NCBI RefSeq assembly: GCF_965363235.1 | Contig: NC_134849.1 | Span: forward strand, 56,242,122-56,306,121 | DNA from: Mytilus galloprovincialis | Lineage: Eukaryota > Mollusca > Bivalvia > Mytilida > Mytilidae | Length of the DNA: 64,000 nucleotides | Reading direction: 5' to 3' | In this document: in pieces, positions 1 through 11,866 of the stretch | Numbering within the stretch: the stretch's first letter is position 1 | How the letters are laid out: each line of letters begins with the position of its first letter | Notes under the pieces: model-generated | Database searches by the model: none | The model's input: the letters and a program-made list of their open reading frames with translations, nothing else | What the model was told of the DNA's origin: nothing | Translations under genes and position numbers: made by a program

Positions 1-110
1 AACCAGAGACCAAATTACTTGGAAGTAAACAGCTATAGCAATGTATAGGTGACTGTACAGCCTTCAACAATGAGATAATCCTATATAATGATGCATATCT
101 ATAATGGTTA
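1..110 (+). repeat. Fragment of dispersed repeat R1
   Basis: The stretch around 45-90 (a 'GTGACTGTACAG' block followed by 'CCTTCAACAATGAG') matches the interior of the repeat seen more completely at 23965-24240 and 56860-56960. It is cut by the left window edge. No coding potential was seen. Confidence 0.4.
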
Positions 111-1584
111 ATTAACCTCAGCAGTTTCATACAAAAAAAATTAGTCATGAAGAAAAAAATATATTGAGAAAAAAGGGACACAAAAAAACGTTTAAATTCA
201 CACACTCGCTAACTGACTTATATATATATTGCTAATTGTAAAAGATGAAAATTGCTGCTCCATTTACAATTTACCCGGGTTAACTTACAACACCTTGATA
301 TATTTTGATATATGTGACAAAAAAACATAGGACCTTTTCCAATGGCACTTGTGTATACCTTTCTGTAGAACCCCTCCCCCTTTTTTAACATAACTTTTAA
401 CTCATGTCCCAAGAGATTAACACCATCTATCAATATTTATTTCTAAAATATGGAACAATCATGCAAAGATGATTATTATTTAATAAAATTGTTTAAGTAT
501 AGACCTATACGAGCGTGTTCCACGATTAAATTTATGGTACGAGTTAGCAAGGGTCAGAGAGACATCGTCCTGTCGGTTACAAATCAAAGGGAAATAACAA
601 CAAGCAGGTTCTTCCATGGAATGAATGATAAACGAAAATTTTAACGGAATATATATTGTCCTAAACCATTGTCTCTTTGGTATCTTTCGTCCCTCGTCTA
701 TTACAACATCAACATTGTCAACTGACAATATTCAAAATCAGCCATTGTTAGCAAAATGTGTGTCATGCGGTTATAAGTTTCTTAACATTATATGCTCATA
801 AGCATGCTGTGCGTCTTTCAAGGTTAATATTTTGAAAGTAGATATGTGAATGCAGACGACATAAATATTTTTTTATAATGCCTTGTATTTAATAACGCCT
901 CTAATGCATCCAACGTAAATGGATTAAACGGCTATATGATATATCATTCGAATACATCTTTCTGTACAAATGTATTTCAGTAATTTGTAAATTGCAATTT
1001 TTTTTAAATTCAAGATAAAAAAGTAAAGATACCTAATCATGCTAATGATATCAACGAACTAAAAGTAGTTCTGCTGCTGTTTAAGTTTTTAAAACACCTA
1101 GAGATGTATAGAAGTAAAATCTTATTTCCTATTCGAATACATACTGTTTTCACTTTGAGCTTTTGCATCACAAATAATTGTTTTGTTATATTATAGCTCA
1201 TTAAAAGTAAGTTGTCTTTGTATGAAATATTTTGAAATTTAATAATGTTAATGATCGAATACACTCCTCGGCAGCTTAGATTAATACCAGTATAAGGTAA
1301 TGGTCATCTTGAAATTTGTTGTTTAACTATTGTTGTTTTTTCACTTAAGTAATTGTGGTATCGTTGTTGTCCGTATTGTTCTTAAAGATTATCATTTGAT
1401 AACATGTTCCTTTCTTAAAATAAATACAAATATCATGTAGATTGTTTAAGGTTTAGCGAGTTTTTCATTCACAAAGGGGCTTAATGTGTTTTGCAAAAAG
1501 TTAAAACCATGTTTTTCGCTTCGCCTCTTTGTCGTTATTTTGAAGAAGTTAGTCTAAACATATTCTATTGTTAAAAAGGACAAA
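111..1584. other. AT-rich non-coding stretch
   Basis: Only short open frames in six frames, no splice-bounded coding block and no recognisable protein. Around 655-700 a piece resembles the tail of the Penelope copies (compare 50690-50730, opposite strand). Confidence 0.5.
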
Positions 1585-1645
1585 CAAGATCTTTTTCGAG
1601 ACGCACGTCTGGCGTATATACACAATTGAGTCCTGGTAGTTATGA
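1585..1645 (+). repeat. Penelope-like 3' tail motif
   Basis: The block 'GAGACGCACGTCTGGCGTAT' followed by 'TCCTGGTA' resembles the conserved tail I know from bivalve Penelope-type retroelements (a 'CGAAACGCGCGTCTGGCG' type sequence). No reverse transcriptase remnant adjoins it here, so the assignment is by tail sequence only. Confidence 0.35.
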
Positions 1646-3142
1646 TGAGTTTATTTTCAACACAGTATCTATCCATTTGTCCTATTTAAACAATAGAATA
1701 TTTTTAAACTAACTACTCTAAAATACTACTTTTTATTATGCGATATCAATAATGACAGTTCAAACCAAAGACACGATTGTGATCAATGATGACTTAGCAA
1801 TTTCCTTTTCTTGTCTATGTATGAATAAATTTTCATAAATTAGACAGAAATTACAGTTGTGTATGCAATAAAAATCTGGTATCCTAAATAAAGGTAAGCA
1901 TAATGTGAAATTGTGGACATGATTCATATGAAACCTTTGACGATTTGTAAAAAATAGGTTAAATAAAGAATTTGTTTATGTAAAATTGATAAGCATTATG
2001 CTCTATTGCCATGTTTAAATTTGATCTAAACAACATTATTCCACATTGTATGCTAATTGTTAACCTAAACTAGACAAATATAATAACAAGATATTGACAG
2101 ACTGTTTGTAGACTTCGCATCTTATGGGATACTTCAAACTTCTTGTCTGTTGACCAACCGACAAGACGATAAGCCGGCATTGCAGAGGAAGCGGAAGTAC
2201 TATTGTTTGTATACATTTGAAGCTGAATATTACAAATTTTTTAACATAAACGTAAAAATAATAATTGGAACCATACAATTTCACTTCAGCAAACACAACT
2301 TATTCAATAAAGACTATATTAGATTTTGTAGGAAGAAAACAATGATTAGCAATTTTTGATTTTTTTCTTATATCTGTAAGACACACTGTATACAATTTAT
2401 AAAATTAAAGCAATCGAATTACTCAAGAGTTTGTGAGTTTTTGAATGAATTAACATTGTTTGTTTTAGCTACTTTTTTTTAGAATTATCAAAGGACGACT
2501 TTTTATCTGGCAATGTTTAAAACATAAATGTGTGATCTTATCGTTCCAGAAATCTGACTTGACCCGGCTCTTTTTTCTCAATCAATTTAGGAATTTCGAA
2601 CAGCGGTATACTACTGTTCTTGGCTACAATTACGGTTATAATTTCCAGTTCGGATGTTTGGTGAAAAACGTTGGGTAAAACGTTATCACGTGACATTGAA
2701 TAACTCAGTTAATTTTCATTCAATTGCAAGGAAGAACGGAATAACCCTTAAATTTACACCAGCGTTGAATAACCCTATTATTCACTGGCAAATAACTTTT
2801 CAGTTTGTTGATTTGTACCCATGAAAATGACATCACAGACGTAAATAAACAAAATGGCAACGTTCAAGTTACAGAAAGCCCATTGATCGAGAGAAGAGGA
2901 AATAAGTCTTTTGACGTGCAACTTGTGCAGATGATATCTCTAATAATATCTCATCAATATTCTACAAAAAGAATCTACCTTCTAAGAAATGAGAAAAGAG
3001 AATTCTAAGACACAAATTATATGTATTTTTGAACTTGTGTTTGTTACTGACTCAAGTAAGGCTAAGTGCTTTTACAATGATTCAAAATGCCCTTCCACTG
3101 TTAGTTCGTATAATAAAACAATTGTCGCCCCTTAGGGGCGAT
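1646..3142. other. AT-rich non-coding stretch
   Basis: Short open frames only. The longest, at 2150-2359 on the plus strand, has no family resemblance and biased AT composition. I see nothing supportable here. Confidence 0.5.
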
Positions 3143-3228
3143 GAATATCCAAAATTGTCAACCGTTAAAAGTTATTTCACTGAGGGCGCATTATGTTAAC
3201 CTTCTCGTGTTAACAATTTTGGATATTC
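3143..3228. repeat. Short inverted repeat (16-bp arms)
   Basis: 'GAATATCCAAAATTGT' at 3143-3158 is the exact reverse complement of 3213-3228, with a 54-bp loop. A separate palindrome 'CGCCCCTTAGGGGCG' lies just outside at 3126-3140. It could be a miniature inverted-repeat element or a stem-loop; no target duplication was recognised. Confidence 0.55.
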
Positions 3229-3924
3229 AGCTTTTCAATGGGCCATAATTTTATATTGATTTCACCTGGTGAGATACTATTTAAATGTCATCAGTATAAA
3301 AAGATTGTCCTGTTTGTTAGATGTTTTACTTCCTGTTCAACAGCTACCATTTTGTTTACAGAAATTATAACTTATATTGGCATAAATAATTTATTTTAAT
3401 CAAGATAGTAAACAAATTGTACCACGATCAGAAATTTGCGTAAGTACATTATTTTGTATATTATATTTCCATTCTCAAATTTATCATAAAGATTTATTTC
3501 TTGTGTATGCATTGTATTTAAAAACGAAAGTTAAAACTATTGTTAAAAATACACTAACTTTAACCATAAACATGCATTTTATCTGATATACAAATAAGTA
3601 CGCTAAATCAGCTTTACTCTCTTTTAAAAATGATTAGGTTACGTATATAATAGAATTTTATCATGAGGTTTGCATTTTTCAAAATTGTTTCCTTTCCGAC
3701 TTCGACACATCAGGATCCATTTTACACGCATTATACATCGAGATGAATATACCATTTACTTGATTTAAGGTAGCACAATATAAAGATTTCATAACTCCAA
3801 CTCCCAAGTTTTAAAATGCTGTAACTTTCTCAATTATGCTTGAAAAATTATAAAAGTGGTAGTTTTGAATAGCTAACAGATTACTCTTTCAAATTAATGC
3901 AATGTTAGTGTCTATTTGTCATTG
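3229..3924. other. Non-coding stretch, nothing recognised
   Basis: AT-rich, no open frame of note, no repeat unit recognised apart from a TTAAGG start at about 3767 like the edge of the TTAA elements elsewhere in the window. Confidence 0.4.
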
Positions 3925-4332
3925 CTAAACTTTGTTGTGTAAAATATGTATTACATTATGCTGTAACTACTATATATTTTGTAAATACTTCCAGATTTTA
4001 TAAGCAACCACCTTTACATTCGTTCATACTTTCTATATGTTGTGTCTATTCTGCCTGTACGTAAGTAGGTTAATAATTGCATCTTGTCTCAAGTGTTATT
4101 GTTATGTCAAATGTTCTAAACGTTTTGTTTAAATACACCTTTGTTCTATTTAAATCTCATAATATTGTAGTCTTTTGGCGTTTTGTTGTGTTTATACATA
4201 TGTATCTCCAGTGAAAAACACAATACATCATGGTATAATTCATATGCGTTTTACCGTACAGTTGATACTCTCTGTGTGAGCATTTATTACGTCATGCAAA
4301 AATGACTTTTAAATTATGTACAAACAACTTAT
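3925..4332 (+). repeat. Left arm of a 408-bp inverted-repeat pair
   Basis: This arm reads as the reverse complement of 6675-7082 with roughly 80 percent identity by eye. Shared landmarks include 'GTTGTGTCTATTCT' (4038), 'TTTTGGCGTT' (4173), 'ACATCATGGTATAATTCATA' (4226) and 'TGAGCATTTATTACG' (4277). The inner end runs into the minisatellite. It could be the long terminal inverted repeat of a DNA transposon or an inverted duplication. No transposase was found in the spacer. Confidence 0.7.
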
Positions 4333-4566
4333 ACGTTTTATGCAAACTTCGTTTACCTTATGTACGAACATCGTTCATCCTATGTGCAAACATCGTTTAC
4401 CTTATGTGCAAATACCGCTTACATTATGTGCAAATACCATGTAAGCTATGTGCAAATGACTATTACAATATGTCCAAACATCTATGACGTTAACGTTATG
4501 TGCAAACACCTATAACGTTATGTCCAAACAGCAATTACGTTATGTGCAAACACCTATTACGTTCTG
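4281..4566 (+). repeat. 23-bp minisatellite (TTATGTGCAAAC type)
   Basis: About 12 imperfect tandem units of 22-24 bp, with core 'TTATGTGCAAACACC'. It overlaps the inner end of the left inverted arm. One or two units recur in inverted orientation at 6678-6725, and one lies at 7153-7176 outside the right arm. The 61-codon open frame across it is a by-product of the repeat. Confidence 0.75.
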
Positions 4567-6674
4567 GTAAACGCTTCTTTGGCAGAGATTACAACAAAAC
4601 GCATCAATGATATGCATTTTGAAAATATAGAAAATTAAAAGTTTGAGCTTTGTAACAAATTGTGGATTTTTATATATTTATTGGCGTAAAAATGCTATAT
4701 ACATTCAAAGTATCTAATTTTATGGAAAATTAATTTGCTCTACTTTAAGGGTGTGCGTTATGCATCCATGCTTTGAAAATTTGTTCACTTTACGTGTTGA
4801 AAATTTTAAGAAATATATAGACACGACTCTAGTTTCCAAGAAGTGCAACCGAAAGGAACAATACGATATAAAAAGGAAGATGTGGTACGAATGCCAAATT
4901 GAAAACTCTTCACATGAGACCACGATGATTTGTTATTACACTCCCAATAGGTTTTTAATCTAGCGAGAAACGTGTACTAGATTAATGCTACAAATGCAAT
5001 GACGTCTACCACGATCCATGTAGCAGCTAAGAAATCCTACAAAATGTTTAAGATTTTATTTTCGTTCATTTCCCTTAACAGTTGTGAATATTATTCTGAA
5101 TAAGCTTCCTAAGACTTACCGTTTCCTCCGTCCCTGACAAGGCGTTGATACGGGTGGGTTTCCTGAAAAGGGGTGGTCAGGTGACCCGCCCCTCTTATCT
5201 GACAACTTTTTTAAAACTTACAGGGATTTTGGAAAAATTTGATCCGATTTGGATCGGACAGGTAGAAGGGTGTATCAAAAAGCTGCATTTTCTATAAAAA
5301 AAACTATTTTTTTCATATTACTGCCTTTATCCTGTAATCCACAAAAATGACACATACAAATATTTTTTTTCTGAATGAAAGGGTTATCAGCCTTGTTTCA
5401 CCCTCACTGGCCATACTCGAAATTCAATCCCGCAACTTTAAACTCCAGATAATGACTTTGATTTATCCGTATTTGGTCCGGTAACTTTTCGAACCGTGTC
5501 ATCAAGAACGATATTAGAATATACATATTCTGGTAAATTGCTATTGTTTTCTTCTATTCTTTTTATATAAGTGATGTGCATATCGTTTCTTTTGTTGTCT
5601 ATAAGAATCAATAAATAATTTCGTTGCTAAAATGGTCATCAGAACATAATTTTCCCTTTGAATTTCAGAAAAAAAATTGACTATCTATAAAAAGATGTGG
5701 TATGAATGCCAATCTGACAATTTTCCAGGAGGGACCAAATGACAAAGAAATAAATAACAATAGATCCCCTTATGGCCTTTAAAAAAAAAACAAAAGAAAA
5801 AAACATACCGCATAGTCAGCTTATCTATTCATTTTTTTTACCTTATTTAATTTTTTCACGATTTTTAAAAAAATGGTTACTGTTAAGTAATTCGCTTTTA
5901 TCCTGCAATTAACTAGTTATTGTACACAAATAACAGGTAAACAACATTTTTTTTTGCATGTGCCTTGTCAGAAATATAAAATGTATTAGTTCTCGCTGCA
6001 AAACAGGAGAAAATTCGGCAAACCTTGCTTTTCGTCCTGTTTCTAAAGCTCGTACAAAAAAAATTGCACGTTTACCGACAAAGTGCATTTATAATCAATA
6101 CATTATTCCACATTTATTCATATGAATTTATGTGCTTGTTGAATATGTCAACGAATATCGTCGTATTAATTAGAAACATCAACTTATTTTCCGAACGGAG
6201 AGTCATAAAATTCGATGAATATTATTGCGGAAGATATGGTATAAACGGTAAGTTTCGATGCGTTTAGTTATGAACGCGAATGGTTCGATAAATATAGCTA
6301 AATCCACAATTAAGCCAAATGTTCATTAAAGGGATTTGCTGCACATCAATATTGTGAGAAATCTTTATTTTAAAAAATATAAATTTTCATACAAATATAT
6401 TCTATTGGATCTAAATGTTATCATTCTAAAAGATACATTGATTTGACAGTTTCCGTTAACTATTGCCATTGTAAGATATATCGGTCCCCGTTTCTTGGCT
6501 ACTATAAAAGCAAGACGTTTTATTTTTATTATTAATAGCTAGCGAGGCATGAAGTTCATGTGCGGAAACAATCTTGAATTGATGCAATCTTGTTCGCCTT
6601 GAAATCCACGTAACATATTCAGTCAAAATTCTTTTAAAAAATAACCTATACAACGAAAAGAAAACTGTGACAGT
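4567..6674. other. Spacer between the inverted arms
   Basis: No transposase, reverse transcriptase or other family could be read on either strand. Fragments of repeat R1 occur at 4876-4925 and 5690-5770 ('AAGATGTGGTA.GAATGCCAA'). The 80-codon open frame at 6025-6267 is unrecognised and probably fortuitous. Confidence 0.45.
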
Positions 6675-7082
6675 ATAAGTTGTTTGCACATAATGTAAAA
6701 GGCATTTGCACATGCCGTAATAAATGCTCACAGAGAGTATCAATTGTTTGGTATATGAATTATACCATGATGTATTGTGTTTTTAAGTGAAAATACATAT
6801 ATATAATTACAACTTAACGCCAAAAGACTATAATGTTTTGAGGTTTACATAGAACAAAGATGTATCAAGCAAAACCTTTAGAACATTCGGCATAACAATC
6901 ACATTTGAGACAGGACGCAATTTTTAACTGACTAAGGTAAAAGAAGAATAGACACAACATTGATAGAATATGAGAGAATGTAAAGGAGATTAATCATAAA
7001 GTTTCGAAGTATTCACAGAATATATAGTAGTTAAAGCATAACGTAAAGCCTGTTGTACACAACAAACTTTACCAATGACATA
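6675..7082 (-). repeat. Right arm of the 408-bp inverted-repeat pair
   Basis: Reverse-complement partner of 3925-4332. Outer ends are recognisable by 'CTTTACCAATGACATATCAT' here against 'TTGTCATTGCTAAAC' on the left. The 2.3-kb spacer and diverged arms argue for an old element. Confidence 0.7.
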
Positions 7083-8625
7083 TCATACAACTGTTCAACC
7101 AAACACATGACTAATTTGACATAACACAGAGATGCCGTGTCAGAAAATACAGACATTTGCACATAACATAAGGAAGAAACAGGACGTTAATACAAAGCGA
7201 CCGAATACATTAAATATTTACACTATAAGACAGTTCAGGCGTTCCATACTAGAGGTTTGTTTTTATTATATGTTTTTCCTATGGCCATTATCTACAAAAG
7301 GTTGTATAGAATGTATAAAATAATAATTCTTCTTTATGCACATACATAAGTGTGTACATATTTTATTTTAGTAGGTATATAGTAGTAGTATGCTATCGGC
7401 ATGATTGATAGAATCTCGTTCTCAACCTTCGAGTGTTATGAGTAAATTATAATTGAGATCAGTTCTATTCTATTTTTGATATGCAACTACCAGTAAACAC
7501 ATTTTCTTAAATATTCATTTATTTTTTTAACCTTATGCATAGCAATTTCCTTTGAGGCGACAACCATACAAATTAATACTAAGAAAATTATTTTAAGGAT
7601 CACCTAAATGTTCTTGTATTAGGAGATTATACAATAGTCTTCAAACCAAAGGCCTATATTATTTATACATACATGCATATCTATATAAAGATTTTTGTTC
7701 TATTTTTAGCGTCGAAATTTTCCACAAAATTGCGAACGTGAAAGAAAGCATCATTACAAAATGATAGAAAACCAAAGCCAACAAACTTTAGCGAGCGATA
7801 GATCTGAATGATTTTAAACATCATTTTTGTTAATGATTTATTTGTTATAGTTTAAAAACTTATGATGTATACATTTTAAATGATTGTTGCAACCGTGAAG
7901 ATATAAAAACATTGTGTCATCTGTTTCAACTTGAGACTGACTGACGCATCTGAGAATTCTATGTGACTTCCATTTCTTAAATTTGAAAATAATTTTTTCT
8001 TGTCTCGACTAGTGTGGTGATTTTCAAATAGGGGATATTTTAGCAAGACTAAGTTTAATAGTATTCATTTTTATTTTTTGCTGGACGATGTCTTTTCCCA
8101 GTGAATATAGCCGGATAAATATAGGCCGGGTTTCTGTAGGGACAGTTTTGACATACTACATAGAGAATACTTCCAAGAAATCATTGTTTTTCCACGTCAA
8201 AATTATGTAGAAAATCAAATAGTGGTTAGCTACAGTTTTTACACTCTTTTGACTGGTCGCCGAGATATCTAAGCTCTACGACTCCATGTCCTTGATGCCA
8301 GTCAACTTTCCGATTTTCATTTTATAGATCGTTTTCATATTCATTTTAAAAAGTCCTGCCAATTCTTCAATTTTAGCAAACAATTTAATTCTCCTAGAAG
8401 TTACATACTCTCATCAAATGTGCCGTTGTCCCGTCGGAAAGTCGCCAGTTGCAAAATTGCTAAATCTAGTCAAAGGGACGTAACTCATACAAAACGTCGC
8501 AACATTTCGCGGAATCCGCTAGACGTCGTTCATTTACTGTTACTTGACCTTAAAGTCAATAACTGGATTGGTTTTTAAAAATATTTGGTTTATTCAAAAA
8601 TATTTCGTTTCTTTTTTTCTTAGAT
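7083..8625. other. Upstream region of the Mab-21-like gene
   Basis: AT-rich, without recognised coding blocks. It may hold promoter, 5' exon or intron sequence of the following gene, because a good 3' splice site lies at its end. No promoter motif could be assigned. Confidence 0.4.
8612..8625 (+). promoter_or_regulatory. Probable 3' splice site before the Mab-21-like start codon
   Basis: A pure pyrimidine tract 'TTTCTTTTTTTCTTAG' ends at 8625, 11 bases before the ATG at 8637. It suggests that the coding exon is preceded by a non-coding 5' exon, and that the upstream in-frame ATG at 8544 lies in the intron. Confidence 0.55.
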
Positions 8626-8636
8626 CTGTTTCAAAT

Positions 8637-10373
8637 ATGAATCTTAATGACAGGAGTCTATCGCTTCAATTTTACAAATACTTATGTAACATTGTTGGTT
8701 CTGAGGCAGTTGTCAGGACAAGAAGAGATATCTTTTCTGCGAAGGATATTGTCGACAATACATGTACCATTTCTACAACTTTCATAAGTAGTGGCAGTAA
8801 AGCAGAAGGTCTAGATCTCAAAGGTAGTGATTATGATATAATGATTCTTGCTAACTTTCTGCTGGTGTATGAAAGCTTAAATAACGTACAGTATGATCCA
8901 CGTGACATAATCTTGTTTATGGATACAAACGACACAACACCCGGATTTACAAAACTGAAGTTAGCTAACAAATCACATCTTGATGTTGATGTGATACGCA
9001 ACTGGTCTGAGACTGTTGGAAAAGAAACGTATATCTCAAGTAAACTTTTTCGGGAGAGAGACGTACCTGATAATATGATTATTCATGGTCCATGTCGGTC
9101 TTCAGTTGATGGTCAACTTGATGGTGCAGGGTGTTTTAGATGTAAACAATGGATCACACCAGCTCAACAATGGATTCACAGATCACGTGCAGCATGGCCA
9201 GATAGCATGCTAGTTACTGCAGCTGTACAATACGGAGTTTTATTTGTTCCTATTGGATGCAAAGATTCTCCAAACGAGGATTTACAATGGCGAATATCGT
9301 TTTCTGTGACCGAAAAACTGTTGATTTATTCTTTTTCACATATTCAGTTATTATGTTATGCCTCAATGAAAATTATATTGAAGGACTTCATCAAACCAAG
9401 ACATGGCGATCTACTTTGTTCCTATTTCCTTAAAACGATAATGTTCTGGTTGAGTGAGGAGATAAATCCATCAGAATGGAAACCTGAGAATATGATTTCG
9501 TGTCTCTCGGATTGTATAAGACGACTGATTTACTATGTTGAATATAAAACATGTCTTCATTATTTTATTCCAGAAAACAATCTGTTTGAAGACAGATTTA
9601 CTGACAAAGAACATAAGGAATTAATTAACACATTACGGTTTATCTATGAATCCCCATTTATTTCTGTATTAGACACTTCTACTTTTCAAAACTATAGATT
9701 AGAATCACTTAATTCGCGTGGAATGATACTATCAGCGTCGGAATTGCCATGTTATAGTTACCTGAGAGTATTTCGTCAAAACATAATGTTTAATTCAGAG
9801 TCCATTTACAGAGCGATTAAACATCTTGGAAATGTTTGTGTACATAAAGAACTCCGTACATACATCTTTTCTACAGATGCCAGGAAACGTTTACAATCAT
9901 CTAATCATTGTAATATGATGGCTAGAAACAAATTGTTTTACCAACAATACAAAAGAACATTGTTTTACCTCAAGATAAGTTTACGTTCAGAGTCAATTTC
10001 CCCATGGTTATTGTTAGCATCTTTATTTTACAAATGTCTCTATATAATTAACTGCGGCATATCTAGTTTTTCTCCAGAAAAGATACATCTGCATCCTGCC
10101 AACAGCTTGGCTGAACAAACTGTATTCAATGAAATGAAGCAAAAATGCGGATTAATTAACGCGTTAAAACATTTAGTAATTGACAATGTATATTTTCGAT
10201 ATCCGTATAGTTTATTACCAGACGAACTGGGACATTTTAAATTCGACCGAGAAGTGATTCCGATATCTCCAGATGAATACTCCTATTTTCTACAAATTCT
10301 TTGCTGTGTACAGCTTGGAGATGACAGAGGAGCACAGAACGCTCTTCATGATTTTGAACTAACAAATAAGTAA
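8637..10373 (+). CDS. Mab-21 / cGAS-like nucleotidyltransferase-fold protein
   Basis: A single-exon frame of 578 residues from the ATG at 8637. An in-frame ATG at 8544 would add 31 residues, but a strong splice acceptor lies between the two. A decayed paralogue at 59672-60216 also starts to match at MN..D..LSLQ, which supports 8637. The Mab-21 nucleotidyltransferase core is visible: the 'GSKAEGLDLKGSDYDIM' motif (residues 53-69) holds the Gly-Ser and the first metal-binding acid pair, as D-x-D. 'WITPAQQWIHRSRAAWPDS' (172-190), 'VPIGCKDSPNEDLQWRISFS' (204-223) and 'SYFLKTIMFWLSEE' (262-275) are the conserved C-terminal half. Residues about 330-578 form a family-specific alpha-helical extension; its last 30 residues look TPR-like. 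Family members include cGAS and cGAS-like receptors, which make cyclic dinucleotides on sensing nucleic acid; many bivalve members are uncharacterised. I could not place the third catalytic acid with certainty, so enzymatic activity is open. Confidence 0.88.
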   Translation: MNLNDRSLSLQFYKYLCNIVGSEAVVRTRRDIFSAKDIVDNTCTISTTFISSGSKAEGLDLKGSDYDIMILANFLLVYESLNNVQYDPRDIILFMDTNDTTPGFTKLKLANKSHLDVDVIRNWSETVGKETYISSKLFRERDVPDNMIIHGPCRSSVDGQLDGAGCFRCKQWITPAQQWIHRSRAAWPDSMLVTAAVQYGVLFVPIGCKDSPNEDLQWRISFSVTEKLLIYSFSHIQLLCYASMKIILKDFIKPRHGDLLCSYFLKTIMFWLSEEINPSEWKPENMISCLSDCIRRLIYYVEYKTCLHYFIPENNLFEDRFTDKEHKELINTLRFIYESPFISVLDTSTFQNYRLESLNSRGMILSASELPCYSYLRVFRQNIMFNSESIYRAIKHLGNVCVHKELRTYIFSTDARKRLQSSNHCNMMARNKLFYQQYKRTLFYLKISLRSESISPWLLLASLFYKCLYIINCGISSFSPEKIHLHPANSLAEQTVFNEMKQKCGLINALKHLVIDNVYFRYPYSLLPDELGHFKFDREVIPISPDEYSYFLQILCCVQLGDDRGAQNALHDFELTNK

Positions 10374-10845
10374 ACGATACTTTATTTTCTACAGTGAGAG
10401 TTTTTTCGTTAGTAACTAGCAAATACAAGTCTTTTTATAATGAAATCATTAATAAGATATTATTAACATTTGGGAAACTATTTCAATTCTAAACAGCGTT
10501 TTTGTCTACTCTAGTTAATTTGGATACATTTTGTTAAATCAAAATCAATATGAAAACAATTAGCTATATCTAGTAAAATAATGGTGAAATAATTATCAAT
10601 TGATATTATGATTATTTTTGTCCTTTCTTTGTCATTTTTATTTTTAATATTTGTTTTTGCTGGGTATTTCATTTGTTTTTAATGACAACTAGTGTTATAT
10701 GATTTTTCATCAGTAGTTTACGAATCAGCAATAATATAGCATTTCTTTTTTAATTATGAACTATCTCTTGTACTTATACAAAGTATTTGTTTTGGATGAA
10801 ATTCGTTGAAAAATGTTTAAGAATTTTTTCTATGAATTAAGCATG
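10374..10845. other. 3' flank of the Mab-21-like gene
   Basis: AT-rich, no coding block. No canonical AATAAA close to the stop was seen; AATAAG occurs at about 10450. Confidence 0.4.
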
Positions 10846-11413
10846 TTAAGGGGCTCGCAGGTCTAAATCAAATTCTTTATTTAATATAGGATTTTTCTAT
10901 ATTTTTCCATAAATGAACTTCATCTTGTACTTAATAGACAAATGAAATCAAAAAATGGGGTCACCGTTCATTTACGCTCACAACCTACCTTCGAAAGAAG
11001 CATACATTTTTGCTAATGTCCTTTTTTTCTGTTGTACTAATTGGAGAAATAGTGGTAATATCGGAAAAAAAAAAAAGAGAAAAAATTACATAAATTGCTT
11101 AAATTTCACAATTATTAAGTTTATGTACAGCTTATTCGAAAACAAAAATAAAAAATAATAGGTCACCTATGAGTTAAAAAAGATATTTCAATTTTAATGC
11201 CAAAAAATGGCATTTTTGCACCAAAGGCAGATAATTTGGAGCTTTTTCAATGAAATCCACATTTTAAAAGTTCGCTGGGCCCAACACGAATTGATTTTTT
11301 GGAGTGATTTTGTACCATATGATAAAGTAACTTAAGGTAATAAATAAAATTTGTAATGAAAAAATAATGTTTTATTTTTTTTCTGAAAATCTTATATTCG
11401 CGAGCCTCCTTAA
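10846..11413. mobile_element. TTAA-flanked miniature element (560 bp)
   Basis: TTAA at 10846-10849 and at 11410-11413 flanks terminal inverted repeats 'GGGGCTCGCAGG' and, read from the right end inward, 'GGAGGCTCGCGA'. TTAA target duplication is the hallmark of piggyBac-type insertion. The interior is AT-rich, without a transposase, so this is a non-autonomous (MITE-like) copy. Family assignment rests on the TTAA only. Confidence 0.65.
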
Positions 11414-11866
11414 GTACATATTTCTCTCATGCAAAGTTCTGATTCCTTGTCCAGATTATACTTTTTGGGATGTTTTATCTGCGCTTTGACTTTTGTATTA
11501 GGTTTTTAATTTTCAAATATTTTGGCAAGATACATTACTTGTCAAAATATTTGAAGACATCAGTTGTCGAAATGAGCATCTGGTGCAGCAAAATCGGTGA
11601 CGTGTATGTAATTGATAAAGTATTGTAACATTTTGTTACAAAAGAGTATAAATACTATACTTAAAAAACTTTAAGAACTTTTGTTAACTTTTAAAGGCGC
11701 TATTTAAGACTGTAACTGTACTTTTTCTCATCTACATTCTTGCAAACCTCTCTTCCAATTTTAATCAACAATCAAAACCTGTAACATCAGTTGATTAGGG
11801 ACTTTTCCATTGAATTTTCCCCGGAGTTCAGTATTTTTGTGATTTTACTTTCTCTTTCTTTTACAG
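11414..11866 (+). repeat. Repeat patchwork: Penelope tail and R3 fragment
   Basis: Around 11540-11600 'GAAGACATCAGTTGTCGAAA' and 'GAGCATCTGGTGCAGCAAAA' resemble a bivalve retroelement tail. 11795-11850 matches the end of repeat R3 ('GGACTTTTCC', 'GGAGTTCAGTATTTTTGTGA'). The R3 end runs directly into the pyrimidine tract and CAG that precede the galactosyltransferase block, so the repeat may have supplied that splice acceptor. Confidence 0.45.

Noticed and set aside
4302-4487. Cys/Tyr-rich 61-codon open frame
   Set aside because: Direct translation of the 23-bp minisatellite.
8544-8636. Upstream in-frame ATG extending the Mab-21-like protein by 31 residues
   Set aside because: A strong pyrimidine tract plus AG lies between it and the ATG at 8637, and the decayed paralogue matches only from the second ATG.
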